From Salimicrobium halophilum (lineage in GTDB: Bacteria; Bacillota; Bacilli; Bacillales; Halobacillaceae): a stretch of DNA of 64,000 bases. Shown here piece after piece: positions 48,348 through 56,515 of this stretch; position 1 is the first letter of the stretch, and each line of letters starts with the position of its first letter. The notes beneath the pieces are model-generated. The model was not told the origin of the DNA. It searched no databases and was given only the letters and a program-made list of their open reading frames with translations. The DNA lies in contig NZ_FNEV01000002.1 in NCBI RefSeq assembly GCF_900100295.1, positions 124,001 through 188,000 on the forward strand, read 5' to 3'. Both the position numbers and the translations under genes were made by a program.

Positions 48348-49997
48348 ATGACGTTATTGCAGGTGACGATGGGCGAGTTGTTGAGGCAGCAGACAGAGAA
48401 AGCTCCGCAAAAAGAAGCATTCGTTTTTCCGGAACGAGGGGTCCGTGGAACCTATCAGGACCTTGATGAATGGACGGACCAGGTCGCAAAAGGATTGATG
48501 GCGCTCGGCATAGAAAAAGGGGACCACTTCGCCGTCTGGTCCGACAACAAACCGGAGTGGCTTGCGTCCCAGTTTGCCTCCGGAAAAATGGGCGGCGTAC
48601 TCGTGACCGTCAATACGAGCTATCAGGCGAAAGAACTGGAATATCTGTTGAAGCAGTCCGACACGGAGACGCTCATCATGGCGGAGTCTTTCAAGGGAAC
48701 ATCTTATGTTGATGTACTGAAGGAGATATGTCCGGAACTCGAGCATTCGGAAAAAGGTGGGCTTCAAAGTGAGAAGTTGCCTGCCTTGCGGAATGTCATC
48801 GTGCTCGGAGACAAGGAATACCCGGGCTGTTATACGTGGGAGGACCTTATCGAGAAAGGGAAGGACATAACGGATGAGGCACTGAAAGAGAGGGAAGGTA
48901 CCCTTTCCTACAAAGACGTCATCAATATGCAGTATACGTCCGGAACGACCGGGTTTCCGAAGGGAGTCATGCTGAGCCACTACAATATTGTAAACAACGC
49001 GAACCAGGTGGCCGACTGCATGGACATGACGGATAAAGACCGTTTGTGTATCCCGGTTCCTTTCTTCCACTGCTTCGGCTGTGTGATGGGGACGATCGCT
49101 ACGGTGGCGAAAGGGGCAACGATGGTGGTCATCGAACAGTTCGATCCGAAACGGGTGCTCGAAGCGGTGAAGGAGGAATCCTGCACAGCGCTGCACGGGG
49201 TGCCGACGATGTTCATCGCGGAATTGAATCACCCCGACTTCGAATCCCTGAAGCCGACGACGTTGCGAACAGGGATTATGGCAGGTTCCACCTGTCCGAT
49301 GGAAGTGATGAAGAGTGTCATCCAGGACATGGGGGCAGAGGAAGTGACAATTGCCTACGGCCAGACGGAGTCTTCCCCTGTCATCACACAGACCAGACCG
49401 GATGACCCAATTGACCTTAGGGTGAAAAGCGTCGGGAGGGCTCACCCGAACGTCGAGGTGAAAGTCGTCGAGCCTGGGACAGGAGAAGAAGCAGAGCGGG
49501 GAACACCGGGAGAACTGTGCACACGCGGGTATCTCGTCATGGAAGGGTATTATAAAAATGACGAAGCTACAGAAACAGCCATCGACCCGGAAGGATGGCT
49601 TCATACCGGTGATATCGCGGTCATGGACGAAGACGGTTATGTGGAAATCACCGGACGCATGAAGGACATGATCATCCGCGGTGGAGAGAACATTTACCCA
49701 CGGGAAATCGAGGAATTCCTGTATCAGCACCCGGATGTTCTGGACGTTCAGGTCGTCGGTATCCCGGATGCGAAGTACGGTGAAGAGATCATGGCCTGGA
49801 TCATTCCGAAAGAAGAAGTGGAGGCCTCGGAACAAGATATCCGTTCCTTTTTCGAAGGGGCGATTTCGAAGCATAAGATTCCGGCCTACATTTCTTTCAC
49901 TGAGGAGTATCCGATGACGGCCAGCGGCAAAATACAGAAATTCAAATTAAGAGAAGCAGCGGTCGACATGATCGGCGCTGAGCAAGAAAGGAGATAG
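48348..49997 (+). CDS. yngI: AMP-forming acyl-CoA synthetase (YngI-like)
   Basis: 549 residues. Adenylate-forming motifs: MQYTSGTTGFPKGVMLSH (P-loop), AYGQTESSP, GWLHTGDIAVMDEDGYVEITGR and the catalytic Lys in PMTASGKIQKFKLRE. The family activates medium or branched short fatty acids to CoA thioesters in the cytoplasm. Placed second in the operon, it may activate isovalerate or a related acid for the dehydrogenase. RBS AAAGGAGGAATAGA. The long open frame on its opposite strand has no ribosome site and is taken as a shadow. Confidence 0.9.
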   Translation: MTLLQVTMGELLRQQTEKAPQKEAFVFPERGVRGTYQDLDEWTDQVAKGLMALGIEKGDHFAVWSDNKPEWLASQFASGKMGGVLVTVNTSYQAKELEYLLKQSDTETLIMAESFKGTSYVDVLKEICPELEHSEKGGLQSEKLPALRNVIVLGDKEYPGCYTWEDLIEKGKDITDEALKEREGTLSYKDVINMQYTSGTTGFPKGVMLSHYNIVNNANQVADCMDMTDKDRLCIPVPFFHCFGCVMGTIATVAKGATMVVIEQFDPKRVLEAVKEESCTALHGVPTMFIAELNHPDFESLKPTTLRTGIMAGSTCPMEVMKSVIQDMGAEEVTIAYGQTESSPVITQTRPDDPIDLRVKSVGRAHPNVEVKVVEPGTGEEAERGTPGELCTRGYLVMEGYYKNDEATETAIDPEGWLHTGDIAVMDEDGYVEITGRMKDMIIRGGENIYPREIEEFLYQHPDVLDVQVVGIPDAKYGEEIMAWIIPKEEVEASEQDIRSFFEGAISKHKIPAYISFTEEYPMTASGKIQKFKLREAAVDMIGAEQERR

Positions 49998-50000
49998 GGA

Positions 50001-51344
50001 ATGTTCGAGAAAATACTGATTGCCAATCGGGGTGAAATCGCCTCCCGTATTATACGGACGTGTAAAAGCCTAGGTATCAGAACCGTCGCCGTGTATTCAG
50101 AGGCGGACGAGAATGCCAATTTCACTTCTGAAGCCGATGAATCTCATCTGATCGGCAAGTCACCGGTGAAAGATTCTTACCTGAATATGGACAAAATCAT
50201 CGAAGTGGCAAAGAACAGCGGAGCCGAAGCGATTCATCCCGGCTACGGACTTTTGAGTGAAAATCCCGATTTCGCAGTGAAGACGAAAGAAGCGGGGCTT
50301 GTGTTCATTGGACCGACGGCGGATGTGATCGGGATGATGGGGGATAAGATCGCTGCCAGGAAAGAAATGAAAGAAGCGGGCGTGCCGGTCATCCCAGGTA
50401 CGGAAGACGCGGTGGCGGACGTGGAGGAAGCTAAGCGTACGGCTGAAGAATTCGGATATCCGGTCATGCTGAAAGCTTCCGCAGGGGGAGGTGGCATCGG
50501 CATGCAAGCGGTGGCTTCCCCGGAGGAGCTGGAGAAAGCCTTCGAAGGAAACCAGAAACGAGCAGCGAACTTCTTCGGAAACGGGACGATGTTCATCGAG
50601 AAACTGATCGAAGAACCACGTCACATTGAAATCCAGGTGCTTGCGGATACGCACGGGAAAGCCGTTCATCTATTCGAACGGGAATGCTCGATTCAGCGAC
50701 GCCATCAGAAGGTCGTCGAAGAAGCCCCGTCGCCTGTTTTGACAGAAAAAACCCGCGAAAAGATGGGCGAAGCTGCACTGAAAGCGGTACGGGCACTCGG
50801 CTACGTCAACGCCGGTACCATCGAATTTCTCGTAGACGAGGAGGAGAACTTCTATTTTCTCGAGATGAATACCCGCCTTCAGGTCGAACATCCGGTGACA
50901 GAAGAAATCACAGGCCTCGACCTCGTCGAACAGCAACTCCGCGTAGCGAATGGGGAAGAGCTGAAGGTGAGTCAGGAAGACTTGAAGATATCCGGGCATG
51001 CGATAGAAGTACGCATTTACGCAGAAGACCCGGACCGGTTCTTCCCGTCGCCTGGAAAAATAACGGATGCGGCATTTCCGGAAGGAGAGGGCATTCGTCT
51101 GGAGACGGCGGTGCACGGTTCGTCCGAAGTGACCCCGTTCTACGATCCGATGATAGCGAAGCTCATTACGACCGGTTCAGACAGAGAGGAAGCGATTCAA
51201 AGAATGACGGAAGCATTGAAAGATTTCAAGATTGAAGGGATCAAGACGAATATTCCAATGCTTCAGAAGGTCATCCGGCATGAAAGGTTCAAGGCCGGCG
51301 ATACGAAAACATCATTTGTAGAAAAATACTATCAGGGAGGCTGA
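50001..51344 (+). CDS. yngHA: Biotin carboxylase subunit of acyl-CoA carboxylase (YngHA-like)
   Basis: 447 residues. Biotin-carboxylase N-domain (FEKILIANRGEIASRIIRT), ATP-grasp glycine loop (KASAGGGGIGM), ERECSIQRRHQK with the catalytic basic residues, and FLEMNTRLQVEHPVTE with the metal-binding Glu and catalytic Arg. It carboxylates biotin on the separate carrier protein encoded next. In this operon it should be the alpha subunit of 3-methylcrotonyl-CoA carboxylase. RBS AAAGGAGATAGGGA, three bases after yngI. Confidence 0.93.
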   Translation: MFEKILIANRGEIASRIIRTCKSLGIRTVAVYSEADENANFTSEADESHLIGKSPVKDSYLNMDKIIEVAKNSGAEAIHPGYGLLSENPDFAVKTKEAGLVFIGPTADVIGMMGDKIAARKEMKEAGVPVIPGTEDAVADVEEAKRTAEEFGYPVMLKASAGGGGIGMQAVASPEELEKAFEGNQKRAANFFGNGTMFIEKLIEEPRHIEIQVLADTHGKAVHLFERECSIQRRHQKVVEEAPSPVLTEKTREKMGEAALKAVRALGYVNAGTIEFLVDEEENFYFLEMNTRLQVEHPVTEEITGLDLVEQQLRVANGEELKVSQEDLKISGHAIEVRIYAEDPDRFFPSPGKITDAAFPEGEGIRLETAVHGSSEVTPFYDPMIAKLITTGSDREEAIQRMTEALKDFKIEGIKTNIPMLQKVIRHERFKAGDTKTSFVEKYYQGG

Positions 51345-51349
51345 TGACG

Positions 51350-51559
51350 ATGGAAGTGAAAGCGTCGATGGCAGGAAGCGTATGGAAAATGAACGTAACA
51401 GAGGGAGCAGAGGTGAAAGAAGGCGAAGATATCGCCATTTTGGAATCCATGAAAATGGAAATACCGATTCCTGCGGAGAAGGGCGGAACGGTGAAAGAGT
51501 TGAAAGTTGCAGAAGGGGACTTCGTCAATGAAGGCGACGTACTCGTCATCCTGGAATAA
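51350..51559 (+). CDS. yngHB: Biotinyl carrier protein (YngHB-like)
   Basis: 69 residues, a single biotinyl domain with the modified Lys in AILESMKMEIP (near residue 32). AGGGAGG lies nine bases before the ATG at 51350; ATG 51344 would add two residues and overlap the preceding stop. The B. subtilis protein is likewise a free-standing short domain, so the carboxylase here has separate carboxylase, carrier and transferase polypeptides. Confidence 0.93.
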   Translation: MEVKASMAGSVWKMNVTEGAEVKEGEDIAILESMKMEIPIPAEKGGTVKELKVAEGDFVNEGDVLVILE

Positions 51560-51571
51560 AGGAGGGATTGA

Positions 51572-52480
51572 ATGCTTCATGTGCCGGAACAGGTGACGAT
51601 CCGGGAAGTCGGTCCGCGTGATGGGCTGCAGAATGAGCCCGCGGAAGTACCTACAGAAGACAAGATCGCCTGGATCGATTCATTATCGGAAACAGGACTC
51701 GGGTATATTGAAATCTCTTCGTTCGTGCATCCGAAATGGATTCCGCAACTGAAAGATGCCCGGGAAGTGGCGAAAGCGATCAAGCGCCATCCGGATATTA
51801 CGTACGCAGCCCTGGTCCCGAATAAGAAAGGATTAGAGGCGGCCATCGAAACGGGTGTCGATGAAGTCAGCGTATTTATGTCAGCGAGTGAAACCCATAA
51901 CAGGAAAAATATAAACAAATCGATCGAAGAGACGTACCCGGTCTTGGAAGAAGTCGTGAAGGAAGCGAAACAGGCGGGAAAAACCGTAAGAGGCTATGTA
52001 TCTACCGTTTTCGGCTGTCCATACGAGGGGGATGTGGAGCCGGACAAAGTATTCCAGGTAGGAAATCGCCTTTTTGAGATGGGAATCGATGAACTGTCGC
52101 TCGGAGACACGATTGGCGTAGCCGATCCGAAACAGGTCGACAGCTTCCTAGCGAACATGGACGGAAGGATTCCTTTTTCAAAAGCTGCGATGCACTTTCA
52201 TAACACTTCCGGGATGGCCCTTGCGAATGTCCTCGTGTCTCTTGAACGTGGAGTTACGATATTCGACGGGGCTCTTGGAGGTCTTGGCGGCTGTCCGTAT
52301 GCGGACGGAGCAAGCGGGAATCTGGCGACGGATGATCTCGTGCATATGCTTGAACGGATGGGCATAGACACAGGAATCCATAAAGGAAAGCTTACGGATG
52401 CTGCTGCCTTTATCCAGGAGAAAATCGGAATAGAATTGCCGAGTCACCAGATGCAGATGTTCAACAGAAAAGGAGGGTGA
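51572..52480 (+). CDS. yngG: Hydroxymethylglutaryl-CoA lyase (YngG-like)
   Basis: 302 residues. TIM-barrel HMGL-like enzyme: VTIREVGPRDGLQNE at the N-terminus carries the metal/substrate Arg-Asp, MHFHNTSGMALANV the metal-binding His pair, and GGLGGCPYADGASGN the signature with the active-site Cys. It splits HMG-CoA into acetyl-CoA and acetoacetate, the last step of leucine breakdown. RBS AAAGGAGGGATTGA. Confidence 0.94.
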   Translation: MLHVPEQVTIREVGPRDGLQNEPAEVPTEDKIAWIDSLSETGLGYIEISSFVHPKWIPQLKDAREVAKAIKRHPDITYAALVPNKKGLEAAIETGVDEVSVFMSASETHNRKNINKSIEETYPVLEEVVKEAKQAGKTVRGYVSTVFGCPYEGDVEPDKVFQVGNRLFEMGIDELSLGDTIGVADPKQVDSFLANMDGRIPFSKAAMHFHNTSGMALANVLVSLERGVTIFDGALGGLGGCPYADGASGNLATDDLVHMLERMGIDTGIHKGKLTDAAAFIQEKIGIELPSHQMQMFNRKGG

Positions 52481-52483
52481 GTC

Positions 52484-53266
52484 ATGGCGAAAACAGTTAC
52501 AATCGATCGCGCGGATGAACATATCGCAGTCATTACGCTGAACCGTCCAGATGCTGCAAACGCGCTTTCACATCAATTGCTTGAGGAACTGCAGAAAGCT
52601 TTGAAGAAAGTGGAAAAAGAGGAAGGCGTGCGCGTCGTGTTGCTGACGGGAAGCGGATCGAAAGCGTTCTGTGCCGGAGCGGATCTGAAAGAGAGAAAAG
52701 GGATGACCGACGAGGAAGTCATAGGGACCGTGAAGAAAATCGGAGATACCGTCCGGATGATCGAGACGCTGCCGATGCCGGTGATTGCTGTCATGAATGG
52801 AGTAGCCTTCGGGGGAGGGCTCGAGATGGCACTGGCCTGTGACCTTCGCATGATCAGTTCTGTGACGCGCGTGGGCTTGACAGAAACCTCTCTAGCTATC
52901 ATTCCGGGTGCAGGAGGAACGCAGCGTCTCGCCCGTCTGATCGGCAAAGGACATGCCAAGGCTCTGATTTATACAGCGAAGGCCGTGGAAGCGGAACGTG
53001 CTTACACACTCGGGATTGCCGAGTATATGCATGATCCGCAATTCCTGATGGATGAAGCGATGGAGCTTGCTCACATGATTGCACGTAATGGACCGGTTGC
53101 TGTTAAGGAAGCGAAGAGAGCGATCGATAACGGGATGGAAACGGATCTCGAAGCAGGCCTTTCCATTGAACGTGGCTGTTACAACAAAACGATTCCGACG
53201 GCGGACAGGCAGGAAGGGCTTACAGCTTTTTCAGAAAAACGGAAGCCTGTCTACCGCGGAGAATAA
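52484..53266 (+). CDS. yngF: Enoyl-CoA hydratase, methylglutaconyl-CoA hydratase-like (YngF)
   Basis: 260 residues. Crotonase fold with the oxyanion-hole stretch FCAGADLKER, the Gly-rich VAFGGGLEMALACDLRM, and Glu in the LTETSLAIIPGAGGTQRL region as catalytic acid. In the operon it should hydrate 3-methylglutaconyl-CoA to HMG-CoA between the carboxylase and the lyase. It starts three bases after the lyase stop, with AAAGGAGGGTGA upstream. Confidence 0.92.
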   Translation: MAKTVTIDRADEHIAVITLNRPDAANALSHQLLEELQKALKKVEKEEGVRVVLLTGSGSKAFCAGADLKERKGMTDEEVIGTVKKIGDTVRMIETLPMPVIAVMNGVAFGGGLEMALACDLRMISSVTRVGLTETSLAIIPGAGGTQRLARLIGKGHAKALIYTAKAVEAERAYTLGIAEYMHDPQFLMDEAMELAHMIARNGPVAVKEAKRAIDNGMETDLEAGLSIERGCYNKTIPTADRQEGLTAFSEKRKPVYRGE

Positions 53267-53279
53267 GGAGGAATTTTGA

Positions 53280-54809
53280 ATGACGATGGACCGGACGCTT
53301 CAAGAAGCGAGAGAACGCATCGCTTCCGGAGGCCTGGATAAATATCATGAGAAAAATAAAGAAAAAGGGAAGATGTTTGTCCGGGAACGCCTCGAGCAGC
53401 TATTCGACGATAACATCGATATTGAAGATGCATTTTTTGCGAATAATCAGGACGAAGGGTTACCGGCCGATGGCGTAGTAACGGGCATCGGTCGCATCAA
53501 TGGCGAGAAAGTATGTGTCATGGCCAACGACTCGACCGTGAAGGCAGGTTCCTGGGGGAAACGTACGGTAGAGAAAATCATCCGCATCCAGGAAACGGCA
53601 TTGAAGCTCGAGCTGCCGATGTTGTATCTCGTCGACTCAGCGGGTGCCCGTATCACCGATCAAGTGGAAATGTTCCCGAACCGTCGGGGAGCAGGACGCA
53701 TTTTCCATAATCAGATCAAAATGTCCGGACGCGTGCCACAGGTTTGTCTTCTATTCGGACCGTCCGCTGCCGGAGGAGCCTACATACCTGCGTTTTGCGA
53801 TATCGTCGTGATGGTCGATGGCAATGCATCGATGTATCTCGGTTCCCCGCGGATGGCGGAGAAGGTCATCGGGGAGAAAGTCACGCTCGAAGAAATGGGA
53901 GGCGCGAATATGCACTGTTCCGTTTCCGGGTGCGGAGACGTGCTGGCGGAGAACGAAGAGGAAGCGATCCAGTTCGCCAGGAAGTATTTGAGTTATTTCC
54001 CTCCTAACTTCAGAGAAAAGCCGATGACCCATGAATCAATAGAAACGGCTTCTTTTGAAAAATCGATCCATGACTTGATTCCGGAGAACCAGAACGCACC
54101 GTTCGATATGTATCAACTGATCGAACGGTTGATAGATGAAGATACATTCTGTGAAATCAAGAAGAAGTTCGCTCCGGAACTGATTACGGGGCTCGCCCGT
54201 ATCGACGGGAAATCGGTCGGGATTATCGCCAACCAGCCTAGGGCAAAAGGAGGCGTTCTGTTTCCGGATTCCGCCGATAAAGCGGCGAAATTCATGCAGC
54301 TGTGCGACGCCTTCAATATTCCGTTGTTGTTCCTTGTGGATATCCCGGGCTTCATGATCGGAACCCGCGTAGAGCAGGCGGGGATCATCCGTCACGGCGC
54401 GAAGATGCTGGCGGCGATGAGTGAAGCGACGGTTCCGAAGATTTCCGTCATTGTGCGCAAAGCTTATGGAGCCGGACTCTATGCGATGGCCGGTCCTGCT
54501 TTTGAACCTGACGCGTGTCTCGCTTTGCCTAGTGCGCAGATTGCTGTCATGGGACCGGAAGCGGCAGTGAACGCTGTGTATGCAAATAAAATCGCTGAAT
54601 TGCCGGAAGAAGAACGGTCTGCTTTCATCAAAGAAAAGCACGAAGAGTATAAGGAGAATATCGATATTTATCGTCTCGCCTCAGAAATGGTGATAGACGA
54701 TATCGTACAGCCGGATAAATTACGACATGAACTTGTCACACGCTTCGAGATGTATGAATCGAAGAACGTAGCGTTCACGGAACGTAAGCATGGCGTATAT
54801 CCTGTATAA
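53280..54809 (+). CDS. yngE: Acyl-CoA carboxylase carboxyltransferase subunit (YngE-like)
   Basis: 509 residues, fused N and C crotonase-like domains of the PccB/MccB type. Motifs include YLVDSAGARITDQVEMFP, LFGPSAAGGAYIPAFCD and, in the second half, LVDIPGFMIGTRVEQAGIIRHGAKM and the oxyanion Gly-Ala of YGAGLYAMAGPAF. Most likely the beta subunit of 3-methylcrotonyl-CoA carboxylase from context; propionyl-CoA activity cannot be excluded. AAGGAGG eight bases before the ATG. Last gene of the operon. Confidence 0.93.
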   Translation: MTMDRTLQEARERIASGGLDKYHEKNKEKGKMFVRERLEQLFDDNIDIEDAFFANNQDEGLPADGVVTGIGRINGEKVCVMANDSTVKAGSWGKRTVEKIIRIQETALKLELPMLYLVDSAGARITDQVEMFPNRRGAGRIFHNQIKMSGRVPQVCLLFGPSAAGGAYIPAFCDIVVMVDGNASMYLGSPRMAEKVIGEKVTLEEMGGANMHCSVSGCGDVLAENEEEAIQFARKYLSYFPPNFREKPMTHESIETASFEKSIHDLIPENQNAPFDMYQLIERLIDEDTFCEIKKKFAPELITGLARIDGKSVGIIANQPRAKGGVLFPDSADKAAKFMQLCDAFNIPLLFLVDIPGFMIGTRVEQAGIIRHGAKMLAAMSEATVPKISVIVRKAYGAGLYAMAGPAFEPDACLALPSAQIAVMGPEAAVNAVYANKIAELPEEERSAFIKEKHEEYKENIDIYRLASEMVIDDIVQPDKLRHELVTRFEMYESKNVAFTERKHGVYPV

Positions 54810-54817
54810 AGAAAAAG

Positions 54818-54857
54818 CCGCTCCTAACCTGAATAATTCAGAGGGAGCGGTTTTTTG
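54818..54857 (+). terminator. Rho-independent terminator of the leucine operon
   Basis: CCGCTCC pairs with GGAGCGG, with an inner CTGAAT/ATTCAG pair, followed by TTTTTTG. It lies eight bases after the yngE stop codon. Confidence 0.92.
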
Positions 54858-54868
54858 AAAAGAAGATA

Positions 54869-55201
54869 TTATTTGGGTAAAGAATATTGCTGGCGTGGAG
54901 TGACGAAAAACTTTGATACGATAAGAATCCCTACGAATAAAAAGCAGGCAGCATTTGCAGCACTGCTTGAGATGATGGCGTCAGAAACGATACCCAGACC
55001 GATTCCGATATTGTAGACGAAAGCGATCAGAAAACCGGCAAGGGCTAAAGCGGAAAGGCTATTTCCAATCAACGTTCTTTTGTAGGCGGGGGTGTTCTTC
55101 CAGCCATTGATTCTTAGGACAAGTCGAATATGGTGATACAAACTATACATAAGACCGGCAACAAATATAGCTACCACGATATAGCCGAAAATCTCTCCCA
55201 T
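54869..55201 (-). CDS. Three-TM membrane protein of unknown function
   Basis: 110 residues from the ATG at 55201 (AAAGG nine bases upstream; ATG 55210 is an alternative). TM helices at about 4-25, 43-64 and 76-95; a basic cytoplasmic loop (RINGWKNTPAYKRT) lies between the first two. No family recognised. It is convergent with the leucine operon and divergent from the FNT gene. Confidence 0.62.
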   Translation of the reverse strand: MGEIFGYIVVAIFVAGLMYSLYHHIRLVLRINGWKNTPAYKRTLIGNSLSALALAGFLIAFVYNIGIGLGIVSDAIISSSAANAACFLFVGILIVSKFFVTPRQQYSLPK

Positions 55202-55328
55202 TGGTTTCATCCTTTCCCGAAGTACTTCACTTCTTTCAGCATAGAGAAAACTTTATGTTCCTGCAACAGGAGGAGCTTTGATTATAATGGACGGAAACAG
55301 GGAACAGTACCGAATCGGAGGGATGATT

Positions 55329-56231
55329 ATGGCAGATAATGAAGATATGAAAACGAAAGAACAAAAAGAAAACAAAGAAACAGAAGCCTCTACCGAGAAG
55401 ATAGACAGACCGGGGAGGCAGTTCTACATCCCCTCGCAAATCGTCGATGAATTCGGGGAAAAGGGGAGAGATCACTTAAGCAAAAATCTCCCGGCACAGT
55501 TTCTTCTGGCACTGACTGCAGGGTCTTTTATGACCTTCGGAGCAATTTTTTCCATTCTTCTTGCGATTGATATAGAAACAGAGGGCTTGTTCTATTTAAT
55601 GTCCGGCGTCGGGTTTGCAGCCGGGTATGCGATGGTATTCATCTCGGGAGCGGTGCTGTTTACAGAAGTCAACGTGCTTTTACCTTCTTATCTTTTCAAT
55701 AAAGCCGGTCTGATGAAAGTGAACATTTATAGGTTCTGGATGGCTACTTATCTCGGGAACTTGATTGGCGCATTCGCCGTCGGAGTGCTCATTCAGATGT
55801 CGGGATCACTGTCCGATCCGTTCTATTCGGAACTTTCCATGTACCTGGATAAAAAGATGAAGTTTCTTGATTACGGGGTGAAAGGCTGGTTCGAAATCCT
55901 TGTGTCCGGTATTTTGGCAAACTGGTTGATCGGAATGGCGGCGTTCCTTACAACAGCAGCTCGAGATATCACCGGCAAGATTCTTGGAACCACATTGCCC
56001 GTCATTCTTTTTGTTGCGGGTAACTTCCAGCACAGTGCTGCTAACATGGGGTATTTCAGTATGGGATTCCTCGCGACAGACCAGTATACGTGGTATGAAT
56101 ATATTTTCTTCAACCTTGTTCCGGCAAGTATCGGGAACCTGATTGGGGGAGGAATTATGGTATCTCTGTTATTCTCTTATGCTTACAAAGAAGATATACA
56201 GACTTCTCTTGGTAAAGGGAATAAGAAATAA
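55329..56231 (+). CDS. Formate/nitrite transporter (FNT) family channel
   Basis: 300 residues from the ATG at 55329 (CGGAGGG six bases upstream). A charged N-terminus of about 55 residues precedes six TM helices. FNT features are present: the buried central His in FVAGNFQHSAANMGYFSMG and LVSGILANWLIGMAAFL, with the Gly-rich AGYAMVFISGAVLFTEV. It would pass small anions such as formate, nitrite or acetate down their gradient. The long acidic/basic N-terminal tail is longer than in FocA. The substrate is not readable. Confidence 0.87.
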   Translation: MADNEDMKTKEQKENKETEASTEKIDRPGRQFYIPSQIVDEFGEKGRDHLSKNLPAQFLLALTAGSFMTFGAIFSILLAIDIETEGLFYLMSGVGFAAGYAMVFISGAVLFTEVNVLLPSYLFNKAGLMKVNIYRFWMATYLGNLIGAFAVGVLIQMSGSLSDPFYSELSMYLDKKMKFLDYGVKGWFEILVSGILANWLIGMAAFLTTAARDITGKILGTTLPVILFVAGNFQHSAANMGYFSMGFLATDQYTWYEYIFFNLVPASIGNLIGGGIMVSLLFSYAYKEDIQTSLGKGNKK

Positions 56232-56247
56232 AAATTGTATTTAGAAG

Positions 56248-56272
56248 GTTATTTGTAGAAAAGATTGGGAAA
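56248..56272 (+). promoter_or_regulatory. Weak SigB-like promoter before the CsbD gene
   Basis: GTTATT and GGGAAA are 13 bases apart, 35 bases before the start codon. This only partly fits the SigB consensus (GTTTAA, GGGTAT). csbD of B. subtilis is SigB-controlled, which is why it is noted. Confidence 0.25.
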
Positions 56273-56306
56273 ACAGGCAGTAACACTTCAGAATAGGAGG
56301 CTCATG

Positions 56307-56486
56307 ATGGCAGACAAAAAAGGTATGAGTGATAAGGTGAAAGGCGCAGTCAACAAAGTGAAAGGCGAAGCGAAGGATCAGGTCGGGAACGCCAAAGACG
56401 ATCCGAAGCTCCAACAGGAAGGCCAGAAACATAAAGCGAAAGGTAACGTACAAGAAGAGATCGGAAAAGCGAAAGAGGATAAATAA
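56307..56486 (+). CDS. CsbD-family stress protein
   Basis: 59 residues, nearly all charged or small: MSDKVKGAVNKVKGEAKDQVG and later KHKAKGNVQEEIGKAKED, the CsbD repeat pattern. Soluble and probably loosely folded. The family belongs to general-stress regulons. ATG at 56307 follows AGGAGGCTCATG; the ATG one codon earlier is closer to the ribosome site. Flanked by a perfect terminator. Confidence 0.9.
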   Translation: MADKKGMSDKVKGAVNKVKGEAKDQVGNAKDDPKLQQEGQKHKAKGNVQEEIGKAKEDK

Positions 56487-56515
56487 AGAGTCTGCCCGCG
56501 GGCAGACTCTTTAAT
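56486..56515. terminator. Bidirectional terminator
   Basis: An almost perfect palindrome, AAGAGTCTGCCC-gc-GGGCAGACTCTT, followed by TAATTT. It overlaps the last base of csbD and the end of the convergent synthetase gene. Confidence 0.9.

Noticed and set aside
48354-49874. Long open frame of about 506 codons antisense to the acyl-CoA synthetase gene
   Set aside because: No ribosome site, no recognisable domain, and composition expected from the complement of a G+C-rich coding strand. The sense gene has full family motifs.
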